Assembly: GCF_004762045.1 (NCBI RefSeq) | Contig: NZ_SJOM01000007.1 | Coordinates: forward strand, 186,001-250,000 | Source of the DNA: Mycobacterium sp. DL99 | GTDB taxonomy: Bacteria; Actinomycetota; Actinomycetes; Mycobacteriales; Mycobacteriaceae | Direction of reading: 5' to 3' | Length of the DNA: 64,000 nt | In this document: piece by piece, positions 1 through 8,904 of the stretch | Numbering within the stretch: the first letter of the stretch is position 1 | Layout: each line of letters starts with the position of its first letter | The notes under the pieces: generated by a model | The model's database searches: none | The model's input: the letters and a program-made list of their open reading frames with translations, nothing else | What the model was told of the DNA's origin: nothing | Program-made: the position numbers and the translations under genes

Positions 1-1
1 A

Positions 2-1348
2 GTGCGGGCGGCGAACCTGGCCTGGATCCTGGGCAGGCCTCGTGGTGCCGGTGCCATATTGGAAAACCTGACTGGCACAAACGAATCCGATGAGCAGCGG
101 ATGGAACGCCTGGCGATGCAGGCTTGTGTCGACGCCGTACTCGGGCAATGTGCGAGTGCCGAGAAGAATGCCAGGGCCGCCCTGGATTCCGGTGGGCTGC
201 CCGACCTGCACGCGATGATGGCCTCGCTCGCGTTGATGATGGCGCTCGGCGCGCTCGGACACGTCGATGAGATCCCCGACGTCGCCGAGCAGGCTATCGC
301 GCGTGCCATCACATCATTCGAATCCTCGCCGATACGATTCTGGTTCGGCGCGGTTCACGGCCGTGCTTGCCGACTGACCGGCCGCATCGACGAATGTCTG
401 GCGATGGCAGCCCGGTTGGACGAGTCGGCACGTGATGTTCCCGGCCTCGCCTATGCCAACCTCGCCTACCTGCTCGGCCACGCTGAATTGGTCCGGGCCG
501 ATCTCGCCGCTGCCGTCAAGCACCTGCACGAGGCGTATGCCGGTGCCGAAACACATGAAATAACAACAGGTTTACGGGTTGCCAGCTGCTTTTCTCTGGC
601 CGAGGCGTACGCCAAACTCGGCCAGGCCGACGCGGCCACCGAAGCGCTGGCCCGGGCCCGGCAGCGGGTGCCGGAGGATTACGTGTTCATGGGTACCGCG
701 ATGTCGGTGGCCACCGGGTGGACGCTGGCCGCCGGCGGCGCGTTGACCGACGCCATCGAGATGGTGCGCAAAGCGGGCCGCGACGCGGCGCGACGTGAAC
801 AGCCGACGCATGAACTGCTGTGCCTGCAGACGGCCGCGCAGTGGGGAGACACCGCGGGCGCGGCGCGCGCACGGGAGCTGGCGGACACGCTGAAACTACC
901 GCTGGCCGAAACGGTGGCGCGCCACATCGAGGCACTGGCGGCCGACGATGGTGCCGGATTGCTTGCTGCCGCAGAGGGTTACCGCGTGATCGGTGACCGG
1001 GCCACCGCCACCGACGCCACCGCGCAGGCCGCGGTCGCGTTCGGTCGCCATGGTCAGGGCAAGCGCAGCGCCTATGCGGCTGCCGTGGCGCAGGAGGGCG
1101 CCGACGAATGCGGCGGGCTGTGTACCCCGGCGCTGCGCAACCCGGCCGGTCAGCCGCTGACCGGCAGGCAGCGCGAGATCGTCGAACTCGTCGTTGCGGG
1201 CCTGTCCAACAAGCAGATTGCCGAGCGGCTGGTGATGTCGGTGCGCAGCGTGGAAGGTCACCTCTACCGGGCCTGCCAGCGGGTGGGCGCCAGCTCACGT
1301 GAGCAGCTCGCCGCCATCATCCGTCGTGGTCCGAAGGGGCCGGCATGA
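2..1348 (+). CDS. LuxR-family transcriptional regulator, C-terminal part (5' end outside window)
   Basis: This is the 3' part of a regulator whose start probably lies upstream, because the frame is open to the window edge. Most of the visible ~448 residues are alanine-rich helical repeats of the TPR kind found in large LuxR/MalT-like mycobacterial regulators. The last ~60 residues are a LuxR-type helix-turn-helix (PLTGRQREIVELVVAGLSNK, then IAERLVMSVRSVEGHLYRA). In that family an AAA/NB-ARC ATPase or cyclase domain usually sits N-terminal, but none is visible here. The 3' end overlaps the convergent ankyrin gene by 32 bp. The ligand and targets cannot be told from the sequence. Confidence 0.8.
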   Translation: MRAANLAWILGRPRGAGAILENLTGTNESDEQRMERLAMQACVDAVLGQCASAEKNARAALDSGGLPDLHAMMASLALMMALGALGHVDEIPDVAEQAIARAITSFESSPIRFWFGAVHGRACRLTGRIDECLAMAARLDESARDVPGLAYANLAYLLGHAELVRADLAAAVKHLHEAYAGAETHEITTGLRVASCFSLAEAYAKLGQADAATEALARARQRVPEDYVFMGTAMSVATGWTLAAGGALTDAIEMVRKAGRDAARREQPTHELLCLQTAAQWGDTAGAARARELADTLKLPLAETVARHIEALAADDGAGLLAAAEGYRVIGDRATATDATAQAAVAFGRHGQGKRSAYAAAVAQEGADECGGLCTPALRNPAGQPLTGRQREIVELVVAGLSNKQIAERLVMSVRSVEGHLYRACQRVGASSREQLAAIIRRGPKGPA

Positions 1349-2486
1349 CGTGCCGACGCAGCACGTCCGCGGCCTCGGTCTGGTAGGCGTGCTCGGCCCA
1401 GGCCAGCGGCGTCGAGCCGAAGCGCCGGTCGGTGATCGTCGTATCGGCCCCGGCGTCGAGGAGGCGCCGGATCAGCGGGAGGTCGCCGGCCCAGGCGGCC
1501 TGGTGCAGGGCTGTCGCACCTTCGTCGTCGACGGCGTTCGGGTCGTCGGGGAACACCGGAGCGACCACATCCACTCCGGATACGTCGATTCCGTGCCGGG
1601 CGAGCAGGTCGAGCCGATCGGTGAAGGCGTGCTCGGCAGCCCAGGTGACCTGGCGCCGCCACATCTCGTCACGGGATTCCATTGCCTCGCCCAGCCGCAG
1701 CTCCCACGGGCTCGGCCCGGCGTCGATGAGTCGGTGCGCGAACAGCAGTTCCAGGTGTGAATCGTCGGCGCGAAACATCCGGTTGTACAGCGTCTGCTGG
1801 TCGACCGGGTGTGCGCCTCTGGTCAGCAGCAACGTGGCCAGTTCGGGGGCGAACGGGTGCCGGGGCTGACGCCGTGGACCTTGCTCGCCCTCGCCGAAAA
1901 CTCCGGTCAGCACCGTGAAGGGTGTCGACAGCCCGCACCACAGGTATCCGGCATTCGGGTCGGCACCGGCATCGAGCAGCAGGGTTGCGGCCACGAGCAC
2001 CTCGTCAGCGTTGCGGCTCAACGGAACTCGTGAATAGCACAGGTACATCAGCGGAACCCAGCCGAACGGACCGCCACCGGTGTTCGCCAGTGCGGGCCGG
2101 GTTGTCAGATGGCGGGCCAGCGCCACCGGATCTGCCGCCGACGCGGCGGCCCAGACATGGGCGTCGACCAGATCGGGCTCGGCGGCGAGTAGGGCCGCGG
2201 CGGCATCCCGGCGCGGCGGTGCGTCGGTTTCGTTGTAGCGCAACGATGCCCATGAACTGAACCGGTCCGCGGCACCCAGGGTGTCCTCATCGAGTGCGCC
2301 GGGGTCGACGCTGAGTGCGGCCGCGTCGCGCAGGTAGTGCACGAGCCTGGGCCAGCTGCTGAAACCGTAGTCGCGAGCGACGGCGAACTGGGCTTCGTGC
2401 AGTGGGATGCGATTCGCGCGCTGCAGCTTGCGGGCTTCCACCCGTAGGTGGTCGATCGAGGGATTGCTCGGCAGACGGCTGGCCAT
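1317..2486 (-). CDS. Ankyrin-repeat protein
   Basis: A 389-residue soluble protein with no signal peptide or membrane segment. The N-terminus (SIDHLRVEARKLQRANRIP, then a FSSWPRLVHYL segment) is a short helical domain common in actinobacterial ankyrin proteins. Ankyrin units follow, the clearest near the C-terminus: GATALHQAAWAGDLPLIRRL, then LDAGADTTITD and STPLAWAEHA. Such proteins bind other proteins, and no catalytic motif is visible. The ATG is preceded by GAGAGG on the coding strand. It overlaps the convergent LuxR-type gene at its 3' end and is followed upstream by the ilvD terminator region. Its partner is unknown. Confidence 0.75.
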   Translation of the reverse strand: MASRLPSNPSIDHLRVEARKLQRANRIPLHEAQFAVARDYGFSSWPRLVHYLRDAAALSVDPGALDEDTLGAADRFSSWASLRYNETDAPPRRDAAAALLAAEPDLVDAHVWAAASAADPVALARHLTTRPALANTGGGPFGWVPLMYLCYSRVPLSRNADEVLVAATLLLDAGADPNAGYLWCGLSTPFTVLTGVFGEGEQGPRRQPRHPFAPELATLLLTRGAHPVDQQTLYNRMFRADDSHLELLFAHRLIDAGPSPWELRLGEAMESRDEMWRRQVTWAAEHAFTDRLDLLARHGIDVSGVDVVAPVFPDDPNAVDDEGATALHQAAWAGDLPLIRRLLDAGADTTITDRRFGSTPLAWAEHAYQTEAADVLRRHVMPAPSDHDG

Positions 2487-2583
2487 GACGGCCTCCTCTC
2501 ACGCACCCGCGTCCGCAATCGGGCTGAGAAGAGGTCGGTCACAAGGCAACTCAGTGTGCAGGGAGGCTGAGCCTCTTCGAGCG

Positions 2584-2653
2584 GACGTCGGGCGTTCCTG
2601 CACGCCCGACGTCACTCTACCGGCCCGCGACCGTCGGCGAAATGCCGACGGTC
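2584..2653. terminator. Two consecutive GC-rich hairpins between ilvD and the ankyrin gene
   Basis: The first hairpin has a perfect 12-bp stem (2584-2595 with 2602-2613, GACGTCGGGCGT) and a 6-nt loop. The second has a 10-bp stem (2629-2638 with 2644-2653, GACCGTCGGC) and a 5-nt loop. They lie just beyond the ilvD stop codon and upstream of the ankyrin start, both genes reading leftwards. They most likely end ilvD transcription. No long T run follows, which is usual for mycobacteria. Confidence 0.65.
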
Positions 2654-2671
2654 CGTAGCGTACCGGGTTCT

Positions 2672-4372
2672 TTAGTTGCAGACAGCGCCGACGGCGGCGG
2701 ACTGGACCAGTTTGGTGTACTTGGCCAGCACGCCGGTCTTGTAGCGCGGGGGCAGCGGTTCGAAACCGGCCTTGCGGGCCTCGAACTCGGCCTCGTCGAC
2801 CAGCACGTCGAGCGTCCCGTTCGCCACGTCGAGGCGGATCCGGTCGCCGTCGCGCACAAACGCGATCGGCCCGCCGTCGACGGCCTCCGGGGCGATGTGC
2901 CCGACGCACAGGCCCGTCGTCCCGCCGGAGAACCGGCCGTCGGTCATCAGCAGCACGTCTTTGCCCAGCCCGGCGCCCTTGATGGCGCCGGTGATGGCCA
3001 GCATCTCGCGCATGCCAGGGCCGCCCTTGGGGCCCTCGTAGCGGATCACCACGACGTCGCCGTGGGTGATGGTGCCGTCCTCCAGCGCATCCAGGGCAGC
3101 CCGCTCGCGCTCGAAAACCCTTGCGGTGCCTTCGAACACGTCGGACTCGAACCCTGCGGACTTCACCACGGCACCCTCGGGGGCCAGCGAGCCGTGCAGG
3201 ATCGTGATCCCGCCCGTGGGGTGGATCGGGTTGTTCATCGCCCGCAGCACCTTGCCGTCCGGGTCGGGCGGCGCGATGTGAGCGAGGTTCTCGGCCATGG
3301 TCTTGCCGGTGACGGTCAGGCAATCACCGTGCAGCAGACCGGCATCCAGCAGCGCACGCATCACCACCGGCACACCACCGATCTGGTCGACGTCCTTCAT
3401 CACGTGACGGCCGAAGGGCTTCACGTCGGCCAGGTGCGGGACCTTGGCCCCGATGCGGGTGAAGTCGTCCAGCGTCAGCTCGACCTCGGCCTCGCGGGCG
3501 ATCGCAAGCAGGTGCAGCACCGCGTTGGTGGAACCGCCGAAGGCCATCACGACGGCGATGGCGTTCTCGAAGGCTTCCTTGGTGAGGATGTCGCGCGCCG
3601 TGATGCCGCGGCGCAGCATCTCGACGACCGCCTCGCCCGACTTGCGGGCGTACTCGCCGCGCCGCTTGTCCACGGCCACCGGAGATGCGCTGCCCGGCAG
3701 CGACATACCGAGGGCCTCGGCGGCGGACGCCATGGTGTTGGCGGTGTACATGCCGCCGCAGGCGCCCTCACCCGGACAGATGGCCCGCTCGATGATGTCG
3801 ACGTCCTCGCGCGACATCAGCCCGCGCGCACATGCGCCGACCGCCTCGAAGGCGTCGATGATGGTGACTTCCTTCTCGGTGCCGTCGGTCAGCTTGGCGA
3901 CGCCGGGCATAATCGAGCCGTTGTAGAAGAACACCGAGGCCAGATCCAGCCGGGCCGCGGCCATGAGCATGCCGGGGATCGACTTGTCGCAACCCGCCAG
4001 CAGGACCGAGCCGTCCAGGCGCTCGGCCTGGATCACGGTCTCGACGCTGTCGGCGATCACCTCGCGGGAGACCAGCGAGAAGTGCATGCCCTCATGGCCC
4101 ATCGAGATGCCATCGGACACCGAGATGGTGCCGAACTCCAGCGGGTAGCCGCCGGCCTCGTGCACACCGTTCTTGACGTCTTGCGCCAGGCGCTGCAAGG
4201 ACATGTTGCAGGGGGTGATCTCGTTCCATGACGACCCGACGCCGATCTGCGGCTTGACCCAGTCGTCGTCGCCCATCCCTACCGCGCGGAGCATTCCGCG
4301 GGCTGCGGTCCTCTCCAGGCCGTCGGTGACGTCGCGGCTGCGGGGCTTGATGTCAGGGGTCTCGGCAGACAT
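2672..4372 (-). CDS. ilvD: Dihydroxy-acid dehydratase
   Basis: IlvD/Edd-family dehydratase of branched-chain amino acid synthesis. It turns 2,3-dihydroxy-isovalerate or -methylvalerate into the 2-keto acid using a labile Fe-S cluster in the cytosol. The family blocks are intact: [79 protein letters not shown]. They include the cluster cysteines near residues 55, 128 and ~200. The start is placed at [14 protein letters not shown] (566 aa) because family similarity begins there; an in-frame start 18 codons upstream is possible. A RicR-like palindrome lies 47 bp upstream. Fe-S dehydratases are known copper targets, which makes that site meaningful. Confidence 0.97.
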   Translation of the reverse strand: MSAETPDIKPRSRDVTDGLERTAARGMLRAVGMGDDDWVKPQIGVGSSWNEITPCNMSLQRLAQDVKNGVHEAGGYPLEFGTISVSDGISMGHEGMHFSLVSREVIADSVETVIQAERLDGSVLLAGCDKSIPGMLMAAARLDLASVFFYNGSIMPGVAKLTDGTEKEVTIIDAFEAVGACARGLMSREDVDIIERAICPGEGACGGMYTANTMASAAEALGMSLPGSASPVAVDKRRGEYARKSGEAVVEMLRRGITARDILTKEAFENAIAVVMAFGGSTNAVLHLLAIAREAEVELTLDDFTRIGAKVPHLADVKPFGRHVMKDVDQIGGVPVVMRALLDAGLLHGDCLTVTGKTMAENLAHIAPPDPDGKVLRAMNNPIHPTGGITILHGSLAPEGAVVKSAGFESDVFEGTARVFERERAALDALEDGTITHGDVVVIRYEGPKGGPGMREMLAITGAIKGAGLGKDVLLMTDGRFSGGTTGLCVGHIAPEAVDGGPIAFVRDGDRIRLDVANGTLDVLVDEAEFEARKAGFEPLPPRYKTGVLAKYTKLVQSAAVGAVCN

Positions 4373-4418
4373 GCAGGTAAGTATGCCTCCCGCTTTGTTA
4401 GCCGCCCAAATTCTTCTG

Positions 4419-4434
4419 ATACCCAAGGGGGTAT
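4419..4434. promoter_or_regulatory. RicR/CsoR-like operator upstream of ilvD
   Basis: Perfect inverted repeat ATACCC-AAGG-GGGTAT. It resembles the palindrome in the promoter of the copper-sensor gene at 4962-4976 (TACCCC-TGT-GGGGTA) and lies in the short gap between the 4439-4894 gene and ilvD. TACCC/GGGTA palindromes are what CsoR-type repressors recognise. Control of ilvD by the neighbouring sensor is an inference. Confidence 0.55.
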
Positions 4435-4438
4435 GTGT

Positions 4439-4894
4439 TCAGCCGGTCCACTCGGTGGACTTGATGGTGAGGTCGAGCCCCATCAGGAATCCCACGATGG
4501 TGCACACGATCGACACGAGGGGCCATACCCACAGCCACCGGCGGGTGAAGAACACCATGATGACGCTCCCGCTGAACCCCGCAACCAGTCCGCCGCCGAT
4601 CCAGCCGAAGGTGGTCGGATAGACCTGATCGTCATAGGGGGTCGGGCCGCAGGTCGCATGGCAGGTGTCGGTCGACATGCCGAAGAACAACGACAACCAC
4701 GCGGCAGCGGCGGCGCCGAGCACGGCCACGATCCACAGCGCGACGGTGAGGACGATGCTGACCACGGTGACGGCGGTACCGAACCCGGAGCGGGTGCCTG
4801 CGTTCGCCGGCTGGGGTTGCGGTTGAGCGGGCCAACCGGGCGGGGGATAGGCCGGCGGCCCGCCGTACGGGCCAGGCCAGGGTGGCTGTGACAT
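4439..4894 (-). CDS. Proline-rich small membrane protein, unknown function
   Basis: A 151-residue protein. Residues 1-30 are rich in proline, glycine and glutamine (PPWPGPYGGPPAYPPPGW). Three hydrophobic segments follow, at about residues 40-70, 92-112 and 118-138. Between the first two lies a short loop with two cysteines (DTCHATCGPTP), probably facing the outside. Proline-rich head plus a small membrane domain is a common mycobacterial layout with no assigned function. It sits between ricR and ilvD; in M. tuberculosis these two are neighbours, so the gene looks like an insertion into a conserved junction. The Cys-x3-Cys loop could bind metal, but nothing proves it. Confidence 0.7.
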   Translation of the reverse strand: MSQPPWPGPYGGPPAYPPPGWPAQPQPQPANAGTRSGFGTAVTVVSIVLTVALWIVAVLGAAAAAWLSLFFGMSTDTCHATCGPTPYDDQVYPTTFGWIGGGLVAGFSGSVIMVFFTRRWLWVWPLVSIVCTIVGFLMGLDLTIKSTEWTG

Positions 4895-4961
4895 CGCGTC
4901 GAGCGTATCCGGCCCAGGGGCGGCCCGTTCGCACCATTTCGCCCGGCCAAAAGAATATGGA

Positions 4962-4986
4962 TACCCCTGTGGGGTACCCGTATACT
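4962..4986 (+). promoter_or_regulatory. ricR promoter: operator palindrome plus -10 element, leaderless start
   Basis: TACCCC-TGT-GGGGTA (4962-4976) is a perfect palindrome. It is followed directly by TATACT (4981-4986), a good mycobacterial -10. The ATG is 6 nt further on, so transcription should begin at or next to the A of the start codon, giving a leaderless mRNA. An operator between the -35 and -10 regions fits repression by the encoded CsoR-type protein and release by copper. Confidence 0.75.
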
Positions 4987-4992
4987 GATGTC

Positions 4993-5298
4993 ATGGACGT
5001 GGCTGACAACTCGGGTGCACATGGCTACTCGGCGCAGAAGGAGAACTACGCCAAACGGCTGCGCCGGATCGAAGGCCAGGTCCGGGGCATCGCCAAGATG
5101 ATCGACGAGGACAAGTACTGCATCGACGTCCTCACCCAGATCAGCGCCGTCAACAGTGCGCTGCAGTCCGTGGCACTCGGCCTGCTGGACGAGCACCTCG
5201 GACATTGCGTGACGCAGGCCGTCTCCGAAGGTGGGGATCAGGCCGAGGCCAAGCTGGCCGAGGCATCGGCTGCCATCGCCCGCCTGGTCCGCTCCTGA
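4993..5298 (+). CDS. ricR: CsoR-family copper-sensing repressor, RicR type
   Basis: A 101-residue DUF156/CsoR-family repressor that releases DNA when it binds Cu(I). The metal ligands of the family are present with the right spacing: C43, H68 and C72 (C-x24-H-x3-C) in DKYCIDVLTQ and LDEHLGHCVTQA. The basic face KRLRRIEGQVRGI is the DNA-contact helix. Position next to ilvD and before an MFS gene matches Rv0190 (RicR). The ATG at 4993 is chosen because family similarity starts just after it and a -10 hexamer ends 6 nt upstream; no Shine-Dalgarno is present. It probably controls itself, ilvD and distant copper genes. Confidence 0.9.
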   Translation: MDVADNSGAHGYSAQKENYAKRLRRIEGQVRGIAKMIDEDKYCIDVLTQISAVNSALQSVALGLLDEHLGHCVTQAVSEGGDQAEAKLAEASAAIARLVRS

Positions 5299-5300
5299 GC

Positions 5301-5528
5301 ATGCTGGTCCTGAAGATCGCCCTCATCGTCTTCATCGTGGCGGCACTGCTCTTCATCGCCGCCACGGGCCTCCGGCGGTGGCGAAAGGACCCGGGCCTGG
5401 TGGACCTCAGCGTTCCCTACGCGGCGCGCTACGGAGCGCCGATGGCGGGCAACTGGACCCCGCCGATCGAGGACAACGTCCAGATTGTCGCCGAGGAACC
5501 GCTCGATGACGACCCGAAATCGAGCTAG
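5301..5528 (+). CDS. Single-span membrane protein, unknown function
   Basis: A 75-residue protein starting 2 nt after the ricR stop, so it is almost certainly co-transcribed with it. Residues 1-26 form one hydrophobic helix ([20 protein letters not shown]) followed by a basic stop-transfer stretch (RRWRKD). The rest is an acidic soluble tail ending DDDPKSS. It has no cysteine or histidine, so direct copper binding is unlikely despite the operon. Its stop overlaps the convergent gene's stop by a few bases. No family recognised. Confidence 0.6.
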   Translation: MLVLKIALIVFIVAALLFIAATGLRRWRKDPGLVDLSVPYAARYGAPMAGNWTPPIEDNVQIVAEEPLDDDPKSS

Positions 5529-5824
5529 TCGGCCAATGCCTGCTCGATGCGCTCGACCTTCGCGGTGAGCTGCCCGGTATAGCCGGGACGGATATCGGCC
5601 TTCAATACCAGGCTGACGCGTGGCGACACGGCGGACACAACTTCCACGGCCTGCTTCACCACGGCCATCACCTCGTCCCATTCACCTTCGATGTTGGTGA
5701 ACATGGCATTGGTCTCGTTGGGCAGGCCCGAAGCCCGCACCACCCGCACCGCTTCGGCCACCGCGGCGCCGACACTTCCGGTTTCATCCCCGCCCGTCGG
5801 GCTGATGCTGAACGCGACAATCAC
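5525..5824 (-). CDS. MTH1187/YkoF-family thiamine-binding protein
   Basis: A 99-residue protein of the UPF0045/MTH1187 family, small ferredoxin-like-fold proteins thought to bind thiamine or related ligands and to form tetramers. Recognisable features are the opening VAFSISPTG, the central [14 protein letters not shown] and the closing [10 protein letters not shown], which are typical of the family, and the length is normal. It is cytosolic with no signal. It converges on the ricR operon with a 4-nt overlap and diverges from the MFS gene. Confidence 0.75.
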   Translation of the reverse strand: MIVAFSISPTGGDETGSVGAAVAEAVRVVRASGLPNETNAMFTNIEGEWDEVMAVVKQAVEVVSAVSPRVSLVLKADIRPGYTGQLTAKVERIEQALAD

Positions 5825-5988
5825 GGAATCGATTGTGCGCTCACGTTCGTAACGCAGTGGTGGCCGGAGCGCCGAAATTCCGCCATGGCGTTACGAATGC
5901 GGCGGCCGGGGCTGGTGGGCGACGGCTAGTGCACGGTGCAGCAACCATTGCGCATCCGCTCGGGTCGGCAACCGCGCACGGCGACGTT

Positions 5989-7260
5989 ATGGCACTACCG
6001 TGGCATTCCAGCATGACCTTCAGCGTCACCGGCGAATCGCTCCCCGCCCACACCAGCCCGTGGACACCGCGTGTTGCCACGCAACTCGCCGTACTCGCGG
6101 CGGCGGCGTTCATCTACGTCACCGCCGAGATGCTCCCGATCGGTGCCCTGCCGGCGATCGCCACAGATCTTCAGGTCAGCGAGGGGCTGGTCGCCACGCT
6201 CATGGCGAGCTACGCCCTGGTTGCCGCGCTCACCACCGTCGCCCTGGTGCGGCTGACGGCACGGTGGCCGCGACGCCGGACCCTGGTCGCGACCCTCGTG
6301 TGCCTGACGGTCTCACAGGTGATCTCGGCGCTCGCGCCGAACTTCGCGGTGCTGGCCGGCGGCCGGGTGCTGTGCGCGCTGGCCCACGGGCTGATGTGGT
6401 CGGTGATCGCACCGATCGGGGCCCGGCTGGTCCCGGCCAGCCACGCCGGCAGGGCCACCGCGGCGGTCTATGTGGGCACCGGCCTGGCCCTGGTGGTGGG
6501 CAACCCGCTCGCCGCGGCGCTGAGCGCGGTGTGGGGGTGGCGGCCGGCGGTGGCGGTCATCGCCGGGGCCGCGGCCGTGGTGGCCCTGGCCGCGTGGACG
6601 ATGCTGCCGCCGCTACCGCCTGCCCCCGGCGCCAGGCCGGCCGCCGGGTCACCGCACGGCCACCGGCACAACCGCCGGCTGCTCGCCTTGTCGGTGCTCA
6701 CACTCATCGGCGTCACCGGGCACTTCATCGCCTACACCTTCATCGTGGTGATCATCCGGGACGTGGTCGGGATACACGGCCCGCATCTGGCCTGGCTGCT
6801 GGCGGGGTTCGGGATCGCCGGTCTGGCCGGGATGGCTGCCATGGCCAGGCCCCTGGACCTGTGGCCCAAAGCCTCGGTGCTGGGCTGTCTGGCCGCGCTG
6901 GCCGCTGCGCTGCTGACCTTGTCGGTGCTGGCCCTCGACTCGTGGTCCGGACGGGCTGCCGTGGCGCTCGGCGCGGTGGCGGTGGTCGTCTGGGGCGCGG
7001 CATCCACGGCTTTGCCGCCGATGCTGCAGGCCTCGGCGATGCGCACTGCTCCGGACGACCCCGACGGCGCGTCGGGCCGGTACGTCGCGGCCTTCCAGGT
7101 CGGCATCATGGGCGGTGCGCTCATCGGCGGTGGCATCTACGACCACGGCGGTGCGGCGCCGACCGTCGGAGCCGCCGCGGTGCTGATCATCGTCGCGATG
7201 TGCGGCGTCGCGCTGTCCCGTGGCGTATTCACCGTTTCCTGCGCTACCACCGAGATGTAA
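5989..7260 (+). CDS. MFS efflux transporter (Rv0191-like)
   Basis: Major facilitator of 423 residues in the drug:H+ antiporter (DHA1/AraJ-like) group, with about 12 hydrophobic segments. TM1 holds IYVTAEMLPIGALPAIATDL, the loop after TM2 holds a basic RLTARWPRRRTL, and TM4-5 holds GRVLCALAHGLMWSVIAPIG. Its place after ricR matches Rv0191. The substrate is unknown, but sugar or drug efflux is usual for this subgroup. The start is uncertain: ATG 5989 and ATG 6013 (MTFSVTG) are both possible and neither has a strong ribosome site. Confidence 0.85.
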   Translation: MALPWHSSMTFSVTGESLPAHTSPWTPRVATQLAVLAAAAFIYVTAEMLPIGALPAIATDLQVSEGLVATLMASYALVAALTTVALVRLTARWPRRRTLVATLVCLTVSQVISALAPNFAVLAGGRVLCALAHGLMWSVIAPIGARLVPASHAGRATAAVYVGTGLALVVGNPLAAALSAVWGWRPAVAVIAGAAAVVALAAWTMLPPLPPAPGARPAAGSPHGHRHNRRLLALSVLTLIGVTGHFIAYTFIVVIIRDVVGIHGPHLAWLLAGFGIAGLAGMAAMARPLDLWPKASVLGCLAALAAALLTLSVLALDSWSGRAAVALGAVAVVVWGAASTALPPMLQASAMRTAPDDPDGASGRYVAAFQVGIMGGALIGGGIYDHGGAAPTVGAAAVLIIVAMCGVALSRGVFTVSCATTEM

Positions 7261-7402
7261 CGCGATCACGCTCACAGTCGATAAACACCGCAGTTCAGCG
7301 CTGTGGAATCGGCCGCTGTGGGGGAATCACGGCTTCTCGCAGCAGTAGCTGGTCATTGCGTTGTGAGACACTGGATCGAGTTGTGCTGTCTGGAGGTTAC
7401 TC

Positions 7403-8413
7403 ATGCCGAAATCGGCAAAACGTGCACTGATCACCGCATTCATGGCCGCCGGAGTGGTCGGTGGAATGGTGCTCAGCCCATCCGCCTACGCAGACCCCGA
7501 GGTGCCGCCGGCACCCGTCGATCCTGCGGTCCCGGCACCCGCGGCCGATCCGTTCGCGCCGCCGGTCGACGCTGCGGCTCCGGCCGCCGCTGCCCCGGGC
7601 GCTCCGGCGGGGCCCGCGCCGATCATCAACTACGGTTCCCCGACCATCCCGTTCGAGGGCACCGCGCCCGGGCAGAGCTCCGAGCCGTTCACCGGTGAGG
7701 CACCGTTCCTGCCGCCGTCGTTCAACCCGGTCAACGGGTCGATGGTGGGTGTCGCCAAGCCCATCTACATCAACTTCCAGCGGCCGATCGCCAACCGGCA
7801 GATGGCCCAGGATGCCATCCGGATCACCTCGAACCCGCCGGTGGCGGGCCGCTTCTACTGGGTCACCGACACGCAGCTGCGCTGGCGCCCGCAGGACTTC
7901 TGGCCGTCCAACACCGTGGTGAACATCGACGCGGCCGGCACCAAGTCGAGCTTCCGGGTCGGCGACTACCTGGTGGCGACGGTCGACGACAAGGCCCATC
8001 AGATGGAGATCCTGCGCAACGGGAAGCTGGAGAAGACCTTCCCGGTGTCGATGGGCAAGCCCGACGGCAAGCATGAGACCAAGAACGGCACCTACTACGT
8101 GCTGGAGAAGTTCCCCGACATCATCATGGATTCGTCCACCTACGGTGTGCCGGTGGACTCCAAGGAGGGCTACAAGCTCAAGGTGCAGGACGCCGTCCGC
8201 ATCGACAACAGCGGCGTCTTCGTGCACAGCGCCCCGTGGTCGGTGGCCCAGCAGGGCAAGAGCAATACCAGCCACGGTTGCATCAACCTGAGCCCGGAGA
8301 ACGCCCAGTGGTTCTACGACAACTTCGGCAGCGGCGACCCGGTGGTGATCAAGAACACCGGTGGCGGCTGGTACAACACGCCTGACGGCGCGTCCGACTG
8401 GCAGATGTTCTAG
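7403..8413 (+). CDS. L,D-transpeptidase (YkuD), Rv0192/LdtMt4-like
   Basis: A 336-residue exported peptidoglycan cross-linking enzyme that makes 3-3 (mDAP-mDAP) bridges. A signal peptide ends near AYADPEV. A proline/alanine-rich linker follows to about residue 75, then an Ig-like domain (about 90-185), then the YkuD catalytic domain. The active site is intact: H275 in FVHSAPW and the SHGCINLS block with H291 and the nucleophile C293. A TGGAGGT ribosome site precedes the ATG. It stands alone with a strong terminator behind it. These enzymes underlie carbapenem sensitivity in mycobacteria. Confidence 0.93.
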   Translation: MPKSAKRALITAFMAAGVVGGMVLSPSAYADPEVPPAPVDPAVPAPAADPFAPPVDAAAPAAAAPGAPAGPAPIINYGSPTIPFEGTAPGQSSEPFTGEAPFLPPSFNPVNGSMVGVAKPIYINFQRPIANRQMAQDAIRITSNPPVAGRFYWVTDTQLRWRPQDFWPSNTVVNIDAAGTKSSFRVGDYLVATVDDKAHQMEILRNGKLEKTFPVSMGKPDGKHETKNGTYYVLEKFPDIIMDSSTYGVPVDSKEGYKLKVQDAVRIDNSGVFVHSAPWSVAQQGKSNTSHGCINLSPENAQWFYDNFGSGDPVVIKNTGGGWYNTPDGASDWQMF

Positions 8414-8423
8414 CCGAACGTCG

Positions 8424-8466
8424 ATACAACAAAACCCCTGCCGCGTTGGCAGGGGTTTTGTTGTAT
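8424..8466 (+). terminator. Strong bidirectional terminator after the L,D-transpeptidase gene
   Basis: A perfect 19-bp stem (8424-8442 with 8448-8466) with a 5-nt loop GCGTT. The upper stem is GC-rich (ACCCCTGCC) and the outer stem A/T-rich, so the transcript ends in a U-rich run (TTTTGTTGT). It sits 10 nt after the transpeptidase stop and just before the stop of the convergent gene, so it can serve both strands. Confidence 0.9.
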
Positions 8467-8472
8467 GCGCGG

Positions 8473-8877
8473 CTAGATCAGGTCCAGCGGCTCCCCGAAC
8501 CGCTGAAAGTAGACCTCGTATGCGAGCCCACCAAGGTTGGCTGGATCACCGACGTCGACGTGTGACGGCATCCGGCTTGGCTCTGCGAGGACCGCTTCAT
8601 ATCTCACCCGACCTTGGCTGACTACCCAGTGTGCGGCGTCTTCCAGGCCATCTTCAGACTCGTCGGGCCCGAGATTGGACCGATATGGCTCGTCTTGGAG
8701 CTCGGCAGCGAAGTCCAAGAATAGATCTTGGAACTTGTAGACGGCGCCCTTCGGTAGTCGTCCAAGAATTTCACGAAGGTGATCGCGGCTCTGCGAGGCC
8801 TCCGCTATGACGTCCCAGAACCAGTCGACGTCCGGACCCTCGTCGTGACGAACATCGTCAACCAAAGCCGCTCCCAA
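8473..8877 (-). CDS. DUF4240-like small protein
   Basis: About 134 residues, cytosolic, acidic. The opening WFWDVIAEASQSRDHLREIL and the later DLFLDFAAELQ and EDAAHWVVSQGRVRYEAVL look like the DUF4240 family, whose function is not known. The frame begins at a TTG codon, and a second TTG 4 codons on (8865) has a better GGGAG site, so the start is uncertain. It follows zmp1 on the same strand with a 27-nt gap and may be read through from it. Confidence 0.6.
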   Translation of the reverse strand: MGAALVDDVRHDEGPDVDWFWDVIAEASQSRDHLREILGRLPKGAVYKFQDLFLDFAAELQDEPYRSNLGPDESEDGLEDAAHWVVSQGRVRYEAVLAEPSRMPSHVDVGDPANLGGLAYEVYFQRFGEPLDLI

Positions 8878-8904
8878 TCTTCCACACGAACAGGCCTACC
8901 GGCT

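Noticed and set aside
2642..4231. Long rightward open frame antisense to ilvD (529 codons)
   Set aside because: It mirrors ilvD codon structure in GC-rich DNA, shows no domain and has no promoter or ribosome site.
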